Shown in pieces: positions 54,398-63,640 of a stretch of DNA of 64,000 nucleotides. Position numbers and translations under genes: made by a program. The notes beneath the pieces were generated by a model. The model did not search any database. It was not told the origin of the DNA and was given only the letters and a program-made list of their open reading frames with translations. Source of the DNA: Brevundimonas viscosa (lineage in GTDB: Bacteria > Pseudomonadota > Alphaproteobacteria > Caulobacterales > Caulobacteraceae); NCBI RefSeq assembly GCF_900116065.1, contig NZ_FOZV01000003.1, positions 307,486 to 371,485 of the forward strand, written 5' to 3'. Position 1 is the first letter of the stretch; each line of letters opens with the position of its first letter.

Positions 54398-56062
54398 TTA
54401 ATGCTCGTCGCGTTTGACGACCGGCAGTTCGTTGAACTGGTGGTGCGGCGGCGGCGAGGACAGGGTCCATTCCAGCGTCGTGGCGCCTTCGCCCCAGGGA
54501 TTGTCCACGCCCTTGCGACGGCGGACCGCCGCCTCGAGCAGCATGACCAGGAAGACCACCACGCCCACCAGGGTGATCGCGTAGCCGATCGACGAGACGT
54601 TGTTCCACAGGGTGTAGGCCTCGGGGTAGTCGATATAGCGACGCGGCATGCCCTGCAGGCCGAGGAAGTGCTGCGGGAAGAAGATCACGTTCACGCCGAC
54701 GAACATGATCCAAAAGTGCAGCGCGCCGAGGAACTCGTTGTACTTCACCCCGAACATCTTCTCGAACCAGTAGTAGAAGCCGGCGAAGATCGAGAACACG
54801 GCGCCCAGCGACAGCACGTAGTGGAAGTGGGCGACCACGTAGTAGGTGTCGTGCAGGCTGTAGTCGATGCCGGCGTTGGCCAGCACCACGCCGGTCACGC
54901 CGCCGACGGTGAACAGGAAGATGAAGCCCATCGCCCACAGCATCGGCGTCTTGAAGCTGATGGAGCCGCCCCACATGGTCGCGATCCAGCTGAAAATCTT
55001 CACACCGGTCGGCACCGCGATGATCATCGTGGCGGCGACGAAGTAGGCGCGCAGCTCGATGGTCATGCCCACGGTGTACATGTGGTGGGCCCACACGATG
55101 AAGCCGATGAAGCCGATGGCGACCATGGCGTAGGCCATGGCGAGGTAGCCGAAGATCGGCTTCTTCGAGAAGGTCGAGACGATGTGCGAGATCATGCCGA
55201 AGCCCGGCAGGATCATGATGTACACCTCGGGGTGACCGAAGAACCAGAACAGGTGCTGGTACATCACCGGGTCGCCGCCGCCGGCGGGGGCGAAGAAGCT
55301 GGTGCCGAAGTTGCGGTCCGCCAGCAGCATGGTGATGGCGCCGGCCAGCACGGGCAGCGACAGCAGCAGCAGGAAGGCGGTGATCAGCACGCCCCAGGCG
55401 AACAGCGGCATGCGGTGCAGGGTCATGCCCGGCGCGCGCATGTTGAAGATGGTGGTGATGAAGTTGATCGCGCCGAGGATCGACGAGGCGCCGGCCATGT
55501 GCAGCGAGAAGATGGCCAGGTCGAACGAGGGCCCGGTGTGACCCATGGTCGAGAGCGGCGGATAGGCCGTCCAGCCGCCGCCGAAGCCCCGCCCCGGACC
55601 GCCGTCGACGAACAGCGAGATGACCAGCAGCACGAAAGCGAAGAACAGCATCCAGAACGAGATGTTGTTCATGCGCGGGAAGGCCATGTCGGGCGCGCCG
55701 ATCATGATCGGCGTGAAGTAGTTGGCGAAGCCGCCCATGGTCGCCGGCATGACCACGAAGAACACCATGATCAGGGCGTGGGCCGTGACCGTGACGTTGT
55801 AGCCGTGTTTGGACGCCTCGACGATGCCGAGGTGCTGGATGATCGAGCCTTCACGGAACAGCTGGATGCCCGGCTCGGCCAGTTCCCAGCGGATGAGGCC
55901 CGACAGCGCGCCGCCCACCAGTCCGGTGAAGATGGCGAACATCAGGTACAGCATCCCGATGTCCTTGTGGTTCGTCGACAGGAACCAGCGGGTGAAGAAG
56001 CCCGGCTTGTGGTCGTGATGACCGTCGTGGTCGTGGGCGAGGTTCTGGGCTGCGGTGGCCAT
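54398..56062 (-). CDS. ctaD: cytochrome c oxidase subunit I (aa3 type)
   Basis: A 554-residue membrane protein of twelve helices with the haem a, a3 and CuB sites. '[20 protein letters not shown]' at the start, '[20 protein letters not shown]' (haem a His), '[20 protein letters not shown]' (CuB His-Tyr), '[10 protein letters not shown]' (CuB His pair) and '[19 protein letters not shown]' (haem His ligands) are all present. This is the proton-pumping catalytic subunit. A 23-base gap separates its start from the ctaC stop. Confidence 0.98.
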   Translation of the reverse strand: MATAAQNLAHDHDGHHDHKPGFFTRWFLSTNHKDIGMLYLMFAIFTGLVGGALSGLIRWELAEPGIQLFREGSIIQHLGIVEASKHGYNVTVTAHALIMVFFVVMPATMGGFANYFTPIMIGAPDMAFPRMNNISFWMLFFAFVLLVISLFVDGGPGRGFGGGWTAYPPLSTMGHTGPSFDLAIFSLHMAGASSILGAINFITTIFNMRAPGMTLHRMPLFAWGVLITAFLLLLSLPVLAGAITMLLADRNFGTSFFAPAGGGDPVMYQHLFWFFGHPEVYIMILPGFGMISHIVSTFSKKPIFGYLAMAYAMVAIGFIGFIVWAHHMYTVGMTIELRAYFVAATMIIAVPTGVKIFSWIATMWGGSISFKTPMLWAMGFIFLFTVGGVTGVVLANAGIDYSLHDTYYVVAHFHYVLSLGAVFSIFAGFYYWFEKMFGVKYNEFLGALHFWIMFVGVNVIFFPQHFLGLQGMPRRYIDYPEAYTLWNNVSSIGYAITLVGVVVFLVMLLEAAVRRRKGVDNPWGEGATTLEWTLSSPPPHHQFNELPVVKRDEH

Positions 56063-56085
56063 GATCTTTGGGCTCTCGCGGATCG

Positions 56086-57120
56086 TTACTGGGCCGACGG
56101 GGCGGCGGCGGTGTCGGGGACGGCGGGCGCGGAGCCGGCCGACGGCGAGCCGTCGACGGCGCCGGTATCAGCCGGCGGCTGCCCGGCCGGGGCGTCGGCG
56201 GCGGCGCCGGTCGCGTCGGAAGCGACGTTGCGCGCCCCTTCGCCTTCGGTTCCGGCGGCGGCCTGGGCGGCCGAGCCGCCGGGGGCGGCGGCCGGCGTCA
56301 TCGAGCCGCCCCTGGAGGCGACCCAGGCTTCGAACTCGGCCTGGGTGACGACGTTGATCTGGATCGGCATGAAGGCGTGGTCGACGCCGCACAGCTCCGA
56401 GCACTGACCATAGAAGACGCCGGTGCGGTCGGCGCGGAACCAGGTCTCGTTGACCCGGCCCGGGACGGCGTCGACCTTCAGGCCGAAGGCCGGCAGGGCG
56501 AAGGCGTGAATGACGTCGGCGGCGGTGACCAGCACGCGGACGGTCTTGCCCACCGGCACCACGATGGGCTCGTCGGCGGCCAGGCGGTACGGAACGTTCT
56601 GCGCCCGCGCCTCGTCCTCGGGCAGCATGTTCGAGACGTACTCGGCGATGCCCTGGTCCGGATATTCGTAGGCCCAGTTCCACTGGTTGCCCGTCGCCTT
56701 AACCGTCAGATCCGGCGTCGGCATGTCGTGGTAGGCGAACAGCAGCCGGAACGAGAACAGCGAGATGAACACCAGGATGAGGACGGGGACGACGGTCCAC
56801 ACGACCTCGATCAGCGTGTTGTGGCTCCAGCGCGCCGGCGTGGGGTTGGACTTCTTGTTGTAGCGGATGACGATCCACAGCAGCAGACCGGCCACCAGCA
56901 CGCAGATGAGCGTGATGATCGGCATCAGGATCGCGTCGTGGAAGAAGGTCGCCTCGACCTTCAACGGCGAAGCCGACGGCTGAAGCCCGAGGCCGTTCGG
57001 CGTGGGCTGGCCGACCAGTTCCGGCTCTGAGCTGCAGCCGGCGATCAAAGCCAGGCTCAGCGCGGCAAGGCCGCCGCCGACAATCGCCCGGGCCCGCGTG
57101 CCCATCCCCATGCGAGACAT
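56086..57120 (-). CDS. ctaC: cytochrome c oxidase subunit II
   Basis: A 344-residue subunit. A signal with a lipobox ('[14 protein letters not shown]') suggests an N-terminal lipid-modified Cys. Two helices ('[20 protein letters not shown]', '[19 protein letters not shown]') precede the CuA cupredoxin domain with '[16 protein letters not shown]'. The C-terminal ~70 residues are an Ala/Gly/Pro tail of low complexity beyond the usual end. The start at 57120 is chosen for the AGGA five bases upstream; an extended frame to 57168 adds only Arg residues. First gene of the oxidase operon. Confidence 0.96.
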   Translation of the reverse strand: MSRMGMGTRARAIVGGGLAALSLALIAGCSSEPELVGQPTPNGLGLQPSASPLKVEATFFHDAILMPIITLICVLVAGLLLWIVIRYNKKSNPTPARWSHNTLIEVVWTVVPVLILVFISLFSFRLLFAYHDMPTPDLTVKATGNQWNWAYEYPDQGIAEYVSNMLPEDEARAQNVPYRLAADEPIVVPVGKTVRVLVTAADVIHAFALPAFGLKVDAVPGRVNETWFRADRTGVFYGQCSELCGVDHAFMPIQINVVTQAEFEAWVASRGGSMTPAAAPGGSAAQAAAGTEGEGARNVASDATGAAADAPAGQPPADTGAVDGSPSAGSAPAVPDTAAAPSAQ

Positions 57121-57141
57121 CCTCATCCTAATCCCGTTTCG

Positions 57142-57325
57142 TCGCAGACGCCTGCGATTCAATCGCAAGCGACCGCCGGGACCTGCGCCCGCGGCGGTAC
57201 ATGGCGCGGTCCATATCGCCCCCTCCCGCGCTTGCCAAGCGATTGAGCGGCGCCGCGACGAAAGCGACCCGGATTAAATCGTCTTCATGTTTCGCAAGCT
57301 ACCTTGTGGCGCAAGATACCTTGCG
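57142..57325. promoter_or_regulatory. ctaC/padR divergent control region with four palindromes
   Basis: Palindromes: TCGCAG-ACGC-CTGCGA (57142-57157), CGCTTG-C-CAAGCG (57229-57241), CGCAAG-CTAC-CTTGTG (57293-57308, one mismatch) and CGCAAG-ATAC-CTTGCG (57310-57325). The last two are 17 bp centre to centre and lie 32-64 bases before the padR start, fitting PadR autorepression. The first two are nearer ctaC. No consensus promoter is clear. Confidence 0.65.
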
Positions 57326-57356
57326 ATAGCGTCCGGTCATCACAGGAGACGTTGAT

Positions 57357-57722
57357 GTGCCTGAAACCATAGAAATCCAGCTGAAGAAGGGGGTGCTGAC
57401 GCTGTGCGTCCTCGCCCTCCTCAATCGCGGCGACAGTTACGCCTACGAGATCGCCTCCACCCTGTCGGACGCCATCGATATGGGCGAGGGGACGATCTAT
57501 CCGCTGATGCGGCGGATGCAGGCCGACGGCCAGGTCGAGACCTATCTGGTCGAATCCTCGTCGGGACCGTCGCGCAAATACTACCGCCTGACCGACGCTG
57601 GCCGGCGCGCCCTGGAGGCGCAGACCGCCGAGTGGCGCGCCTTCGTCCGCGCGGTCGACGCCATCGTGGACGCCCCGGCCGCTCCGGCCGCGACGCCCGC
57701 CGAAGAGGGAGCTGAACAATGA
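57357..57722 (+). CDS. PadR-family transcriptional regulator
   Basis: A 121-residue regulator from a GTG start with CAGGAG upstream. The winged helix is 'IEIQLKKGVLTLCVLALLNR', then 'YAYEIASTLSDAIDMGEGTI' and 'YPLMRRMQADGQVETYLVES', with 'RKYYRLTDAGRRALEAQTAE' completing it. PadR members of this short type repress operons of membrane and stress proteins. It is coupled (ATGA) to a DUF1700 gene, the usual partner of such PadR genes. Operator palindromes lie upstream. Confidence 0.93.
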   Translation: MPETIEIQLKKGVLTLCVLALLNRGDSYAYEIASTLSDAIDMGEGTIYPLMRRMQADGQVETYLVESSSGPSRKYYRLTDAGRRALEAQTAEWRAFVRAVDAIVDAPAAPAATPAEEGAEQ

Positions 57723-58297
57723 CCCGCGCCGAATTCATGGGCCGGCTGAAACAGGGCCTCGTCGGCCTGCCGATGGCCACGGCCGCCGAGATCGCCGCCG
57801 ACTACGAGGCGCACTTCGAGGACGGGGCCGCCGCCGGCCGGAGCGAGGCCGAGATCGCCGCCGCGCTGGGAGATCCTGGCCGGCTGGCCCGCGAGCTGCG
57901 AGCCGAGGCAGGCGCCCGTCGCTGGGGGCAGGAGCAGACCGCGTCGTCCGCCGCCGGCGCCATCTTCGCCATCCTCGGCCTCGGCGCCATCGACATCCTG
58001 ATCCTGCTGCCGATCGTGCTGCCGGTGTTCGGGACCATGCTGGCCATGCTGCTCACCGGCGTGGGCGTGTTCATCGCCGGCGGCTTCGTCCTCGCGGTCG
58101 GACCCTTCGTGGGCGCCCCGGGCGGCGTGCTCGGAGCCGTGCTGCTGGGCGTGGGCCTGATGGGCCTTGGCCTGTTCATGGGCGGTCTGTTCGCCCTGCT
58201 GACCAAGTGGCTGATCGACGCGACCATCTGGTACGCGCGCCTCCACTACCGCGTGCTGAAGCCGGCGCTCGAGCCGCAACCCGTCGTCCAGGCCTGA
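57719..58297 (+). CDS. DUF1700 (HAAS-domain) membrane protein
   Basis: A 192-residue protein. The N-terminal cytosolic domain ('TRAEFMGRLKQGLVGLPMAT', 'EIAADYEAHFEDGAAAGRSE', 'EIAAALGDPGRLARELRAEA') is the HAAS/DUF1700 helical domain. Four hydrophobic segments follow ('LGAIDILILLPIVLPVFGTM' etc.). In Firmicutes and others, HAAS proteins are regulated by PadR-type repressors. Start overlaps padR. Its partner may be the following head-GIN protein. Confidence 0.88.
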   Translation: MTRAEFMGRLKQGLVGLPMATAAEIAADYEAHFEDGAAAGRSEAEIAAALGDPGRLARELRAEAGARRWGQEQTASSAAGAIFAILGLGAIDILILLPIVLPVFGTMLAMLLTGVGVFIAGGFVLAVGPFVGAPGGVLGAVLLGVGLMGLGLFMGGLFALLTKWLIDATIWYARLHYRVLKPALEPQPVVQA

Positions 58298-58310
58298 GGG
58301 AGGACCTGAC

Positions 58311-59090
58311 ATGATCCGCAATCTTCTGATCATCACCGGCGTCGGCCTGCTGCTGGCCGTCGTCGGCATCGGCGGCGCCCTGGCGCTGGGCGGGCGCGAC
58401 CTGGCGCGCCACGACTGGGTTTGGGTGCTCACCGACGACGGCGACCGCGACAGCGTGCGCATCGAGCGCGGCGGCCGGGTCCCCCCGGACGTGACCCGCA
58501 CCCTCGCCTGGGACGGCGGCGAGCGCCTGCTGCTCGACCTGCCCGCCGAGGTGACCTTCATCCAGGGCGCCGACGCCGGCGTGACGATCACCGGTCCGGC
58601 CGGCGTGGTCGAGACCGTTCGCCTGAACGACGGCCGTCTGGTCATGGACGAGGACGACGATCGCGCCGAACACGCCTACGTCCGCTGGGGCCGCGGCGGC
58701 TTCCGCGCCTGGAGCGACACCGACCGTGTCAAGGTCACAGTCACCGCGCCGTCCGTCACGGCTTTCGAGATCATCGGGTCCTCCGACGTCTCGATCCGCG
58801 ACTACAATCATCCGACCTTGGCCCTGACCGTGTCCGGCTCGGGCGACGTCGAGGTGGAGGGCCAGACCCGCTCGCTGGCGGTCGAGATCACCGGTTCGGG
58901 TGATATCGACGCCGACCGTCTGGCGGTGACCGACGCGGCCATCGACATCACCGGATCCGGCGACGTGCGCGTCGGCCCCACCGGCGAGGTCAAGGTCGAC
59001 CTGTCGGGCTCCGGGGACGTGGACCTGACCCGTCGTCCCGGCCGCCTCGCCCAGCAGGTCTCCGGGACCGGCGACGTCGAGGAATACTGA
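58311..59090 (+). CDS. DUF2807 (head-GIN-type) secreted or anchored protein
   Basis: A 259-residue protein with one N-terminal helix (LLIITGVGLLLAVVGIGGAL), likely an anchor or signal. The second half is a beta-helix-like repeat: 'VSGSGDVEVEG', 'ITGSGDIDADR', 'ITGSGDVRVGP', 'LSGSGDVDLTR', 'VSGTGDVEEY', each about 20 residues apart, the hallmark of the DUF2807 auto-transporter adhesin-like head domain. GAGGGAGG precedes the ATG. Operon with padR and DUF1700. A role at the envelope is likely; ligand unknown. Confidence 0.88.
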   Translation: MIRNLLIITGVGLLLAVVGIGGALALGGRDLARHDWVWVLTDDGDRDSVRIERGGRVPPDVTRTLAWDGGERLLLDLPAEVTFIQGADAGVTITGPAGVVETVRLNDGRLVMDEDDDRAEHAYVRWGRGGFRAWSDTDRVKVTVTAPSVTAFEIIGSSDVSIRDYNHPTLALTVSGSGDVEVEGQTRSLAVEITGSGDIDADRLAVTDAAIDITGSGDVRVGPTGEVKVDLSGSGDVDLTRRPGRLAQQVSGTGDVEEY

Positions 59091-59100
59091 CCCGCCCGCG

Positions 59101-59127
59101 TCTCCCTTCCCCGCCCGGGAAGGGAGA
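59101..59127. terminator. inverted repeat after the PadR operon
   Basis: TCTCCCTTCCC (59101-59111) pairs perfectly with GGGAAGGGAGA (59117-59127) over a five-base loop. There is no T run, so it may be a Rho-dependent end, an RNA-stability hairpin or a small palindromic repeat. It begins ten bases after the DUF2807 stop. Confidence 0.5.
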
Positions 59128-59169
59128 TGTTGCGGTGACACCCGGGCGGCCGGCGCCTATCTAGGGCCC

Positions 59170-60600
59170 ATGACCGTGCTCGTATCCCCGCCCGCCATCC
59201 TCGACAACGCCGACCTTGGCGGCGACGAGGCCCTTTCGATCCTTGAGAACGCCCTGACCGGCGCCGACGACGGCGAGTTGTTCCTTGAGCGGTCCGAATC
59301 CGAATCGCTGGTGTTCGACGACGGACGGCTGAAGTCGGCGGCCTACGACGCCACCGAAGGCTTCGGTCTGCGGGTCGTGGCGGGCGAGACCGCCGGCTAC
59401 GCCCACGCCAACGAGATCAGCGCAGCCGCCCTGCGCCGCGCCGCCGACAGCGCCGCCCTGGCCCGGGCCGGATACGCCGGGACCGCCGCCGACGCGCCGG
59501 CGGCGACCAACCGCAAGCTCTACGAGGAAGTCGACCCCCTCGCCTCCCCCGCCTTCTCCGACAAGATCGCGCTGCTGTCCGAGATCGACGCCTGGGCGCG
59601 CGCCCGCGACCCGCGGGTGGTGCAGGTCTCGGCCTCGCTGACCGGCGAGCGGCGCCAGATCGAGATCCTGCGCGGCGACGGCCGGCTGGTGCGCGACATC
59701 CGCCCGCTGGTGCGGCTGAACGTGTCGGTCACCGTCGAACGCGACGGCCGCCGCGAGAGCGCCTCGGCCGGGGCCGGCGGACGGGCGGGCTTCGAAACCT
59801 GGATCGCGCCGGACCGCTGGCAGGGACAGGTCGACGAGGCGCTGCGCCAGGCGCTGGTGAATCTCGACGCCATCGACTGTCCGGCGGGCGAGATGGACGT
59901 CGTGCTCGGCGCCGGCTGGCCGGGGGTTCTGCTGCACGAGGCCATCGGCCACGGCTTCGAGGGCGACTTCCACCGCAAGGGCTCCTCGGTGTTCACCGGC
60001 AAGATGGGCCAGCGCGTCGCCGCGCCGGGCGTCACCGTGGTGGACGACGGTTCGATCGCCGGCCGGCGCGGTTCGCTGACCGTCGACGACGAGGGCACCC
60101 CGACGTCCCGCACCGTGCTGATCGAGGACGGGATCATGGTCGGCCTGATGCACGACCGGTTGTCGGCGCGTCAGCTGGGAGCCCGGGCCACCGGCAACGG
60201 CCGCCGCCAGTCCTTCGCCCACATGCCGATGCCGCGCATGACCAACACCTTCATGGAGGCGGGCCGGGACTCGCAGGCGGACATGATCGCCTCGACGAAG
60301 CGCGGCCTCTACGCGGCCAACTTCGGCGGCGGCCAGGTGGACATCACCAACGGCAAGTTCGTGTTCCAGTGCACCGAGGCCTACCTGATCGAAGATGGCA
60401 GAATCACCGCCCCCGTGCGCGGCGCCACCCTGATCGGCGACGGCGCCACGGCCCTGACGCGGATCGAGATGATCGGCGACGACTTCGCCTTTGACCCCGG
60501 CGTCGGCGTCTGCGGCAAGGCCGGCCAGGGCGTCCCGGTCGGCATCGGCCAGCCCAGCCTGAAGATGGGCGGCCTGACGGTGGGCGGGACGGCGGTCTGA
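59170..60600 (+). CDS. tldD: metalloprotease TldD
   Basis: A 476-residue zinc peptidase that acts with TldE (PmbA) to degrade unfolded peptides and process some RiPPs and antitoxins. 'LFLERSESESLVFDDGRLKS', 'EGFGLRVVAGETAGYAHANE', the metal-binding 'LHEAIGHGFEGDFHRKGSS' (HExxxH) and 'NTFMEAGRDSQADMIAST' are all typical. ATG at 59170. tldE is not in the window. In many alphaproteobacteria tldD lies next to the cta operon, as here. Confidence 0.96.
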   Translation: MTVLVSPPAILDNADLGGDEALSILENALTGADDGELFLERSESESLVFDDGRLKSAAYDATEGFGLRVVAGETAGYAHANEISAAALRRAADSAALARAGYAGTAADAPAATNRKLYEEVDPLASPAFSDKIALLSEIDAWARARDPRVVQVSASLTGERRQIEILRGDGRLVRDIRPLVRLNVSVTVERDGRRESASAGAGGRAGFETWIAPDRWQGQVDEALRQALVNLDAIDCPAGEMDVVLGAGWPGVLLHEAIGHGFEGDFHRKGSSVFTGKMGQRVAAPGVTVVDDGSIAGRRGSLTVDDEGTPTSRTVLIEDGIMVGLMHDRLSARQLGARATGNGRRQSFAHMPMPRMTNTFMEAGRDSQADMIASTKRGLYAANFGGGQVDITNGKFVFQCTEAYLIEDGRITAPVRGATLIGDGATALTRIEMIGDDFAFDPGVGVCGKAGQGVPVGIGQPSLKMGGLTVGGTAV

Positions 60601-60602
60601 TC

Positions 60603-61571
60603 CTATCGCTGGTCGACCCGCCACGCGGGCCCGGCCGGATCCAGTCCCTCGGCCTCCAGCTGGTCCAGCACCCCGCCGGCTTCGGCGAGAATCCGGAGGG
60701 GAGCCACAGCCAGGGTCACGCCCGGCTGGCCCAGCGCTTCCTGGACGGCCTGCCCCCAGCGCGTGCGGAGCACTGGCGCGATCTCCGGGTCGCCGCTGGG
60801 CCAGCAAAGGTTCAGGGCGCGGTCGAGCGGATTGTCGAGAACTTCCGGCACGCGCAGCCGGCTCCAGTCGTCGACCCGCGCCCGGGCGGCCGCGGATCCT
60901 GTCTCGGCGGCGTCCACGGCGGCCTCAAGGCACGGCAGGTAGGTTTCCGGCGGCAGCGTGATGAGGTTGTCGATCAGTTCGTCGCCACGCACCAGGCCGA
61001 CCGGCTCCCCGGGTATGCGGGCCCGCCGGGCCGCCTCGCGCACCACGGTGGGCGCACCGCGCGCCCGGCGTTCGCGACCGGCGTCGCGGAGCAGGTCCAG
61101 ACTTAGCCCGACAAGGCTTTCCGTCTTCCAGCGGTCGGACCGCTCGTCCGCCTTCAGTCGCTCCAGCCGCCCGAGCAACTCGGGCGACACATAGTCCCCC
61201 ACCGTGCGCCCGGCCGGCAGCCGGGCGATGGTGCGGATGCGCCAGACCAGCCGCAGGACGTCCGCGGGCGAGGCGCGCGCCTCCATCGGATAGAGAATGC
61301 GCTGCGAGCGCAGGGTGGCCGCCTCCAGCGCCTCGGGTCGCCAGGGATGGTCGCGCGGCACGCCCTCGATTGACCCGATCAGGATGACGACGCTGTCGCC
61401 CCGCTCGACCGTCCACATCGGCGCGCCGGCGCGTCGCGCCGTGACCACGACTTCGCCAAGGTCCGTCGCCTCCGCGACCGCTGGATCCGGCGCGAGCGCA
61501 GCGTCCTGCGCAAACCCGGCCGCACCCCAGACCAGGGCGAGGGAGAAAGCGGGTATGGCGACTTTCTTCAA
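60603..61571 (-). CDS. TraB/GumN family protein
   Basis: A 322-residue exported protein from a TTG start (GAGG five bases upstream), with a signal peptide (KKVAIPAFSLALVWGAAGFA). 'GAPMWTVERGDSVVILIGSI' and 'GVPRDHPWRPEALEAATLRS' are characteristic of the TraB/GumN fold, whose members include peptidase-like proteins. Before that lies 'DLGEVVVTARRAG', which looks like a TonB-box. Convergent with tldD. Function unproven. Confidence 0.8.
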   Translation of the reverse strand: MKKVAIPAFSLALVWGAAGFAQDAALAPDPAVAEATDLGEVVVTARRAGAPMWTVERGDSVVILIGSIEGVPRDHPWRPEALEAATLRSQRILYPMEARASPADVLRLVWRIRTIARLPAGRTVGDYVSPELLGRLERLKADERSDRWKTESLVGLSLDLLRDAGRERRARGAPTVVREAARRARIPGEPVGLVRGDELIDNLITLPPETYLPCLEAAVDAAETGSAAARARVDDWSRLRVPEVLDNPLDRALNLCWPSGDPEIAPVLRTRWGQAVQEALGQPGVTLAVAPLRILAEAGGVLDQLEAEGLDPAGPAWRVDQR

Positions 61572-61738
61572 AGCGACCTCATCTGGTTCTCTGAAGTATT
61601 GATCGGACGATATCAGAACACAAACATGACGGCACCGTAATGCTGTCTCCGATTTAATCCACCTGTCCAGCTTGTAACTGGAGGCCTGCGCGACACGCGG
61701 TCACACCTCTCATCACAACGACGAGGGGAAATCCTGCA

Positions 61739-63640
61739 ATGACCAAGACCATCCTGCTGGCGACCACGGCCCTGTTCCTCGGCGCGGGCGCGGCCGCGGC
61801 GCAGACGCCTCCGACCGCCGCGCCGCAGGCCGAGTCCGGTCAGCAGGGGGTGCTCGTCTTCACGCCCGACTTCTTCGCCGACCAGCGGCCGAACACGGCG
61901 CTGGACATGGTCAACCGGGTGCCGGGCTTCAGCGTGGTCGACGGCGACGGCAGCCGCGGTTTCGAGGGCTCGGTCGGCAATGTGCTGGTCAACGGCGCCC
62001 GCCCCGCCTCCAAGAACGACACTGGCTCCGCTGTCCTCAGCCGGACGCTGGCCAGCCAGGTGGAGCGGATCGAGCTGGTCCGCGGCGGCGCCCCGGGCAT
62101 CGACATGCAGGGCTATGCGGTGGTGGTGAACGTCATCACCCGCACCGAATCCAGCCGACAGTCGATCTTCACCGCCAACGCGACCCTGTTCGAGGGCGGA
62201 CAGGACCTTTACGGCGGCAGCTACCAGTTCACCGCCCGCGAGGGCGAGCGCACCTGGGGCGTCACCCTCAGCGACGGCATGTCGATGAGCGACGCGAACG
62301 GTATGGGCCCGGTTGTCCGCCGGGACGGAACCGGCGCGGTGATCCGCACAGAGGACTACTGGAACGACCAGTACGGCGGCGGCACCTCGATCCGCGGCAA
62401 CTTCGCCACGCCCCTGTTCGGCGGCAAGATCGACCTGACCGCTCGCTACGGCGTCAACGACTTCCATGCCATCGCGCTGCAGACCAGCCCGACCGTCCGT
62501 CGCGAGAACCTGTTCGACGACGACGGGTCCGGCGGTGAGGTCGGCGTCGTCTACACCCGCCCCCTCAGCCCGCGCTTCAATCTCGAGACCCGCTTCATCC
62601 ACCAGTTCAACGACTTCGATTCGGTCTCCGTCGCCCGCAGCCGGGTCGACGGGGTCGACAATCCCGAGCAGCGGTTCACGTCCGAGGGGAACGCCTCGGA
62701 GACCATCTTCCGCAGCCTCGTCCGCTTCGAACGTTCGCCGGCCCTGACCTTTGAGACCGGCGGGGAGGTCGCCTACAACATGCTGGAAACCGACCAGGCC
62801 TTCTCGGTCGGCGGCGCCCCGGTCCCGCTGCCTTCCGCCTCGGTGACCGTCGAGGAGCTGCGCGGCGAGGCCTTCGGCAAGGGCACCTGGCGCATCCGCG
62901 ACGACCTGACCCTCGAGGGCGGCCTGCGGCTGGAAGCCTCGACGATCAGCCAGTCCGGCGACGCGGACCAGGAGAAGAGCTTCTTCTTCGCCAAGCCGCG
63001 CCTCCAGGCGACCTGGACCCCGATGGCCAACAACCAGCTCCGCTTCCGCTTCGAACGGGAGGTGGGCCAGCTGGACTTCGGCGACTTCGCCGCCTCGGCG
63101 GATCTCGACGAGGACAATGTGCTGGGCGGCAACGCCGATCTGGAGCCGGAGCAGCGCTGGATCACCGAAATCACCTACGAACGCCGCTTCTGGACCGACG
63201 GCATCGTCTCCATCGGCTATCGCCATGACGAGATCGTCGACGCCATCGACGTGCTGCCGCTCGACATGGGCCTGTCGGCGGTCGGCAACATCGGCGACGG
63301 CACGCTGGACCAGCTGGCGGTGAACATCCTGGTGCCGATGGACCGCTTTGGCTTCTCGGGCGGCAAGCTCGGGTTCCGCAACACCTGGAACCACACCGAG
63401 GTCACCGACCCGACCACGGGCGAAACGCGCGAGATCTCCGGCGTGCGGCCGTCGCAGCCGGTCTTCACCATCCAGCAGGACATCCCCTCGTGGAAGCTGC
63501 AATGGGGCGGCGCCTACATCGAGAGCCTTCACCAGTTCAGCTACGACCCGGACCAGACCTCGGGCTTCCGCGGGTCGGACTATTTCGAGCTGTGGGCCGA
63601 GTACAAGCCGACCGCGACCCTGTCGCTGCGCGCCCAGTGA
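61739..63640 (+). CDS. TonB-dependent receptor, 3' end truncated by IS element
   Basis: A signal peptide (MTKTILLATTALFLGAGAAA), a plug domain ('DMVNRVPGFSVVDGDGSRGF', 'VLVNGARPASKNDTG', 'RIELVRGGAPGIDMQGYAVV') and most of a beta-barrel are present (633 residues). It ends abruptly at 'LWAEYKPTATLSLRAQ', where relatives continue for roughly 80 more residues to an aromatic C-terminus. The TGA stop (63638-63640) is the first three bases of the IS terminus TGACGTGACCCCC. Without the last strands the barrel should not assemble. The truncation appears recent because the rest of the frame is intact. Confidence 0.85.
   Translation: MTKTILLATTALFLGAGAAAAQTPPTAAPQAESGQQGVLVFTPDFFADQRPNTALDMVNRVPGFSVVDGDGSRGFEGSVGNVLVNGARPASKNDTGSAVLSRTLASQVERIELVRGGAPGIDMQGYAVVVNVITRTESSRQSIFTANATLFEGGQDLYGGSYQFTAREGERTWGVTLSDGMSMSDANGMGPVVRRDGTGAVIRTEDYWNDQYGGGTSIRGNFATPLFGGKIDLTARYGVNDFHAIALQTSPTVRRENLFDDDGSGGEVGVVYTRPLSPRFNLETRFIHQFNDFDSVSVARSRVDGVDNPEQRFTSEGNASETIFRSLVRFERSPALTFETGGEVAYNMLETDQAFSVGGAPVPLPSASVTVEELRGEAFGKGTWRIRDDLTLEGGLRLEASTISQSGDADQEKSFFFAKPRLQATWTPMANNQLRFRFEREVGQLDFGDFAASADLDEDNVLGGNADLEPEQRWITEITYERRFWTDGIVSIGYRHDEIVDAIDVLPLDMGLSAVGNIGDGTLDQLAVNILVPMDRFGFSGGKLGFRNTWNHTEVTDPTTGETREISGVRPSQPVFTIQQDIPSWKLQWGGAYIESLHQFSYDPDQTSGFRGSDYFELWAEYKPTATLSLRAQ

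Noticed and set aside
54401..56407. 668-codon His/Asp/Arg-rich frame opposite ctaD
   Set aside because: Composition is that of an antisense shadow of membrane-protein codons; ctaD is certain.
59091..59169. Short repeat-like hairpin as a second copy of the 29878 element
   Set aside because: Only the CTCCC/GGGAG composition is shared; no further sequence identity was seen.
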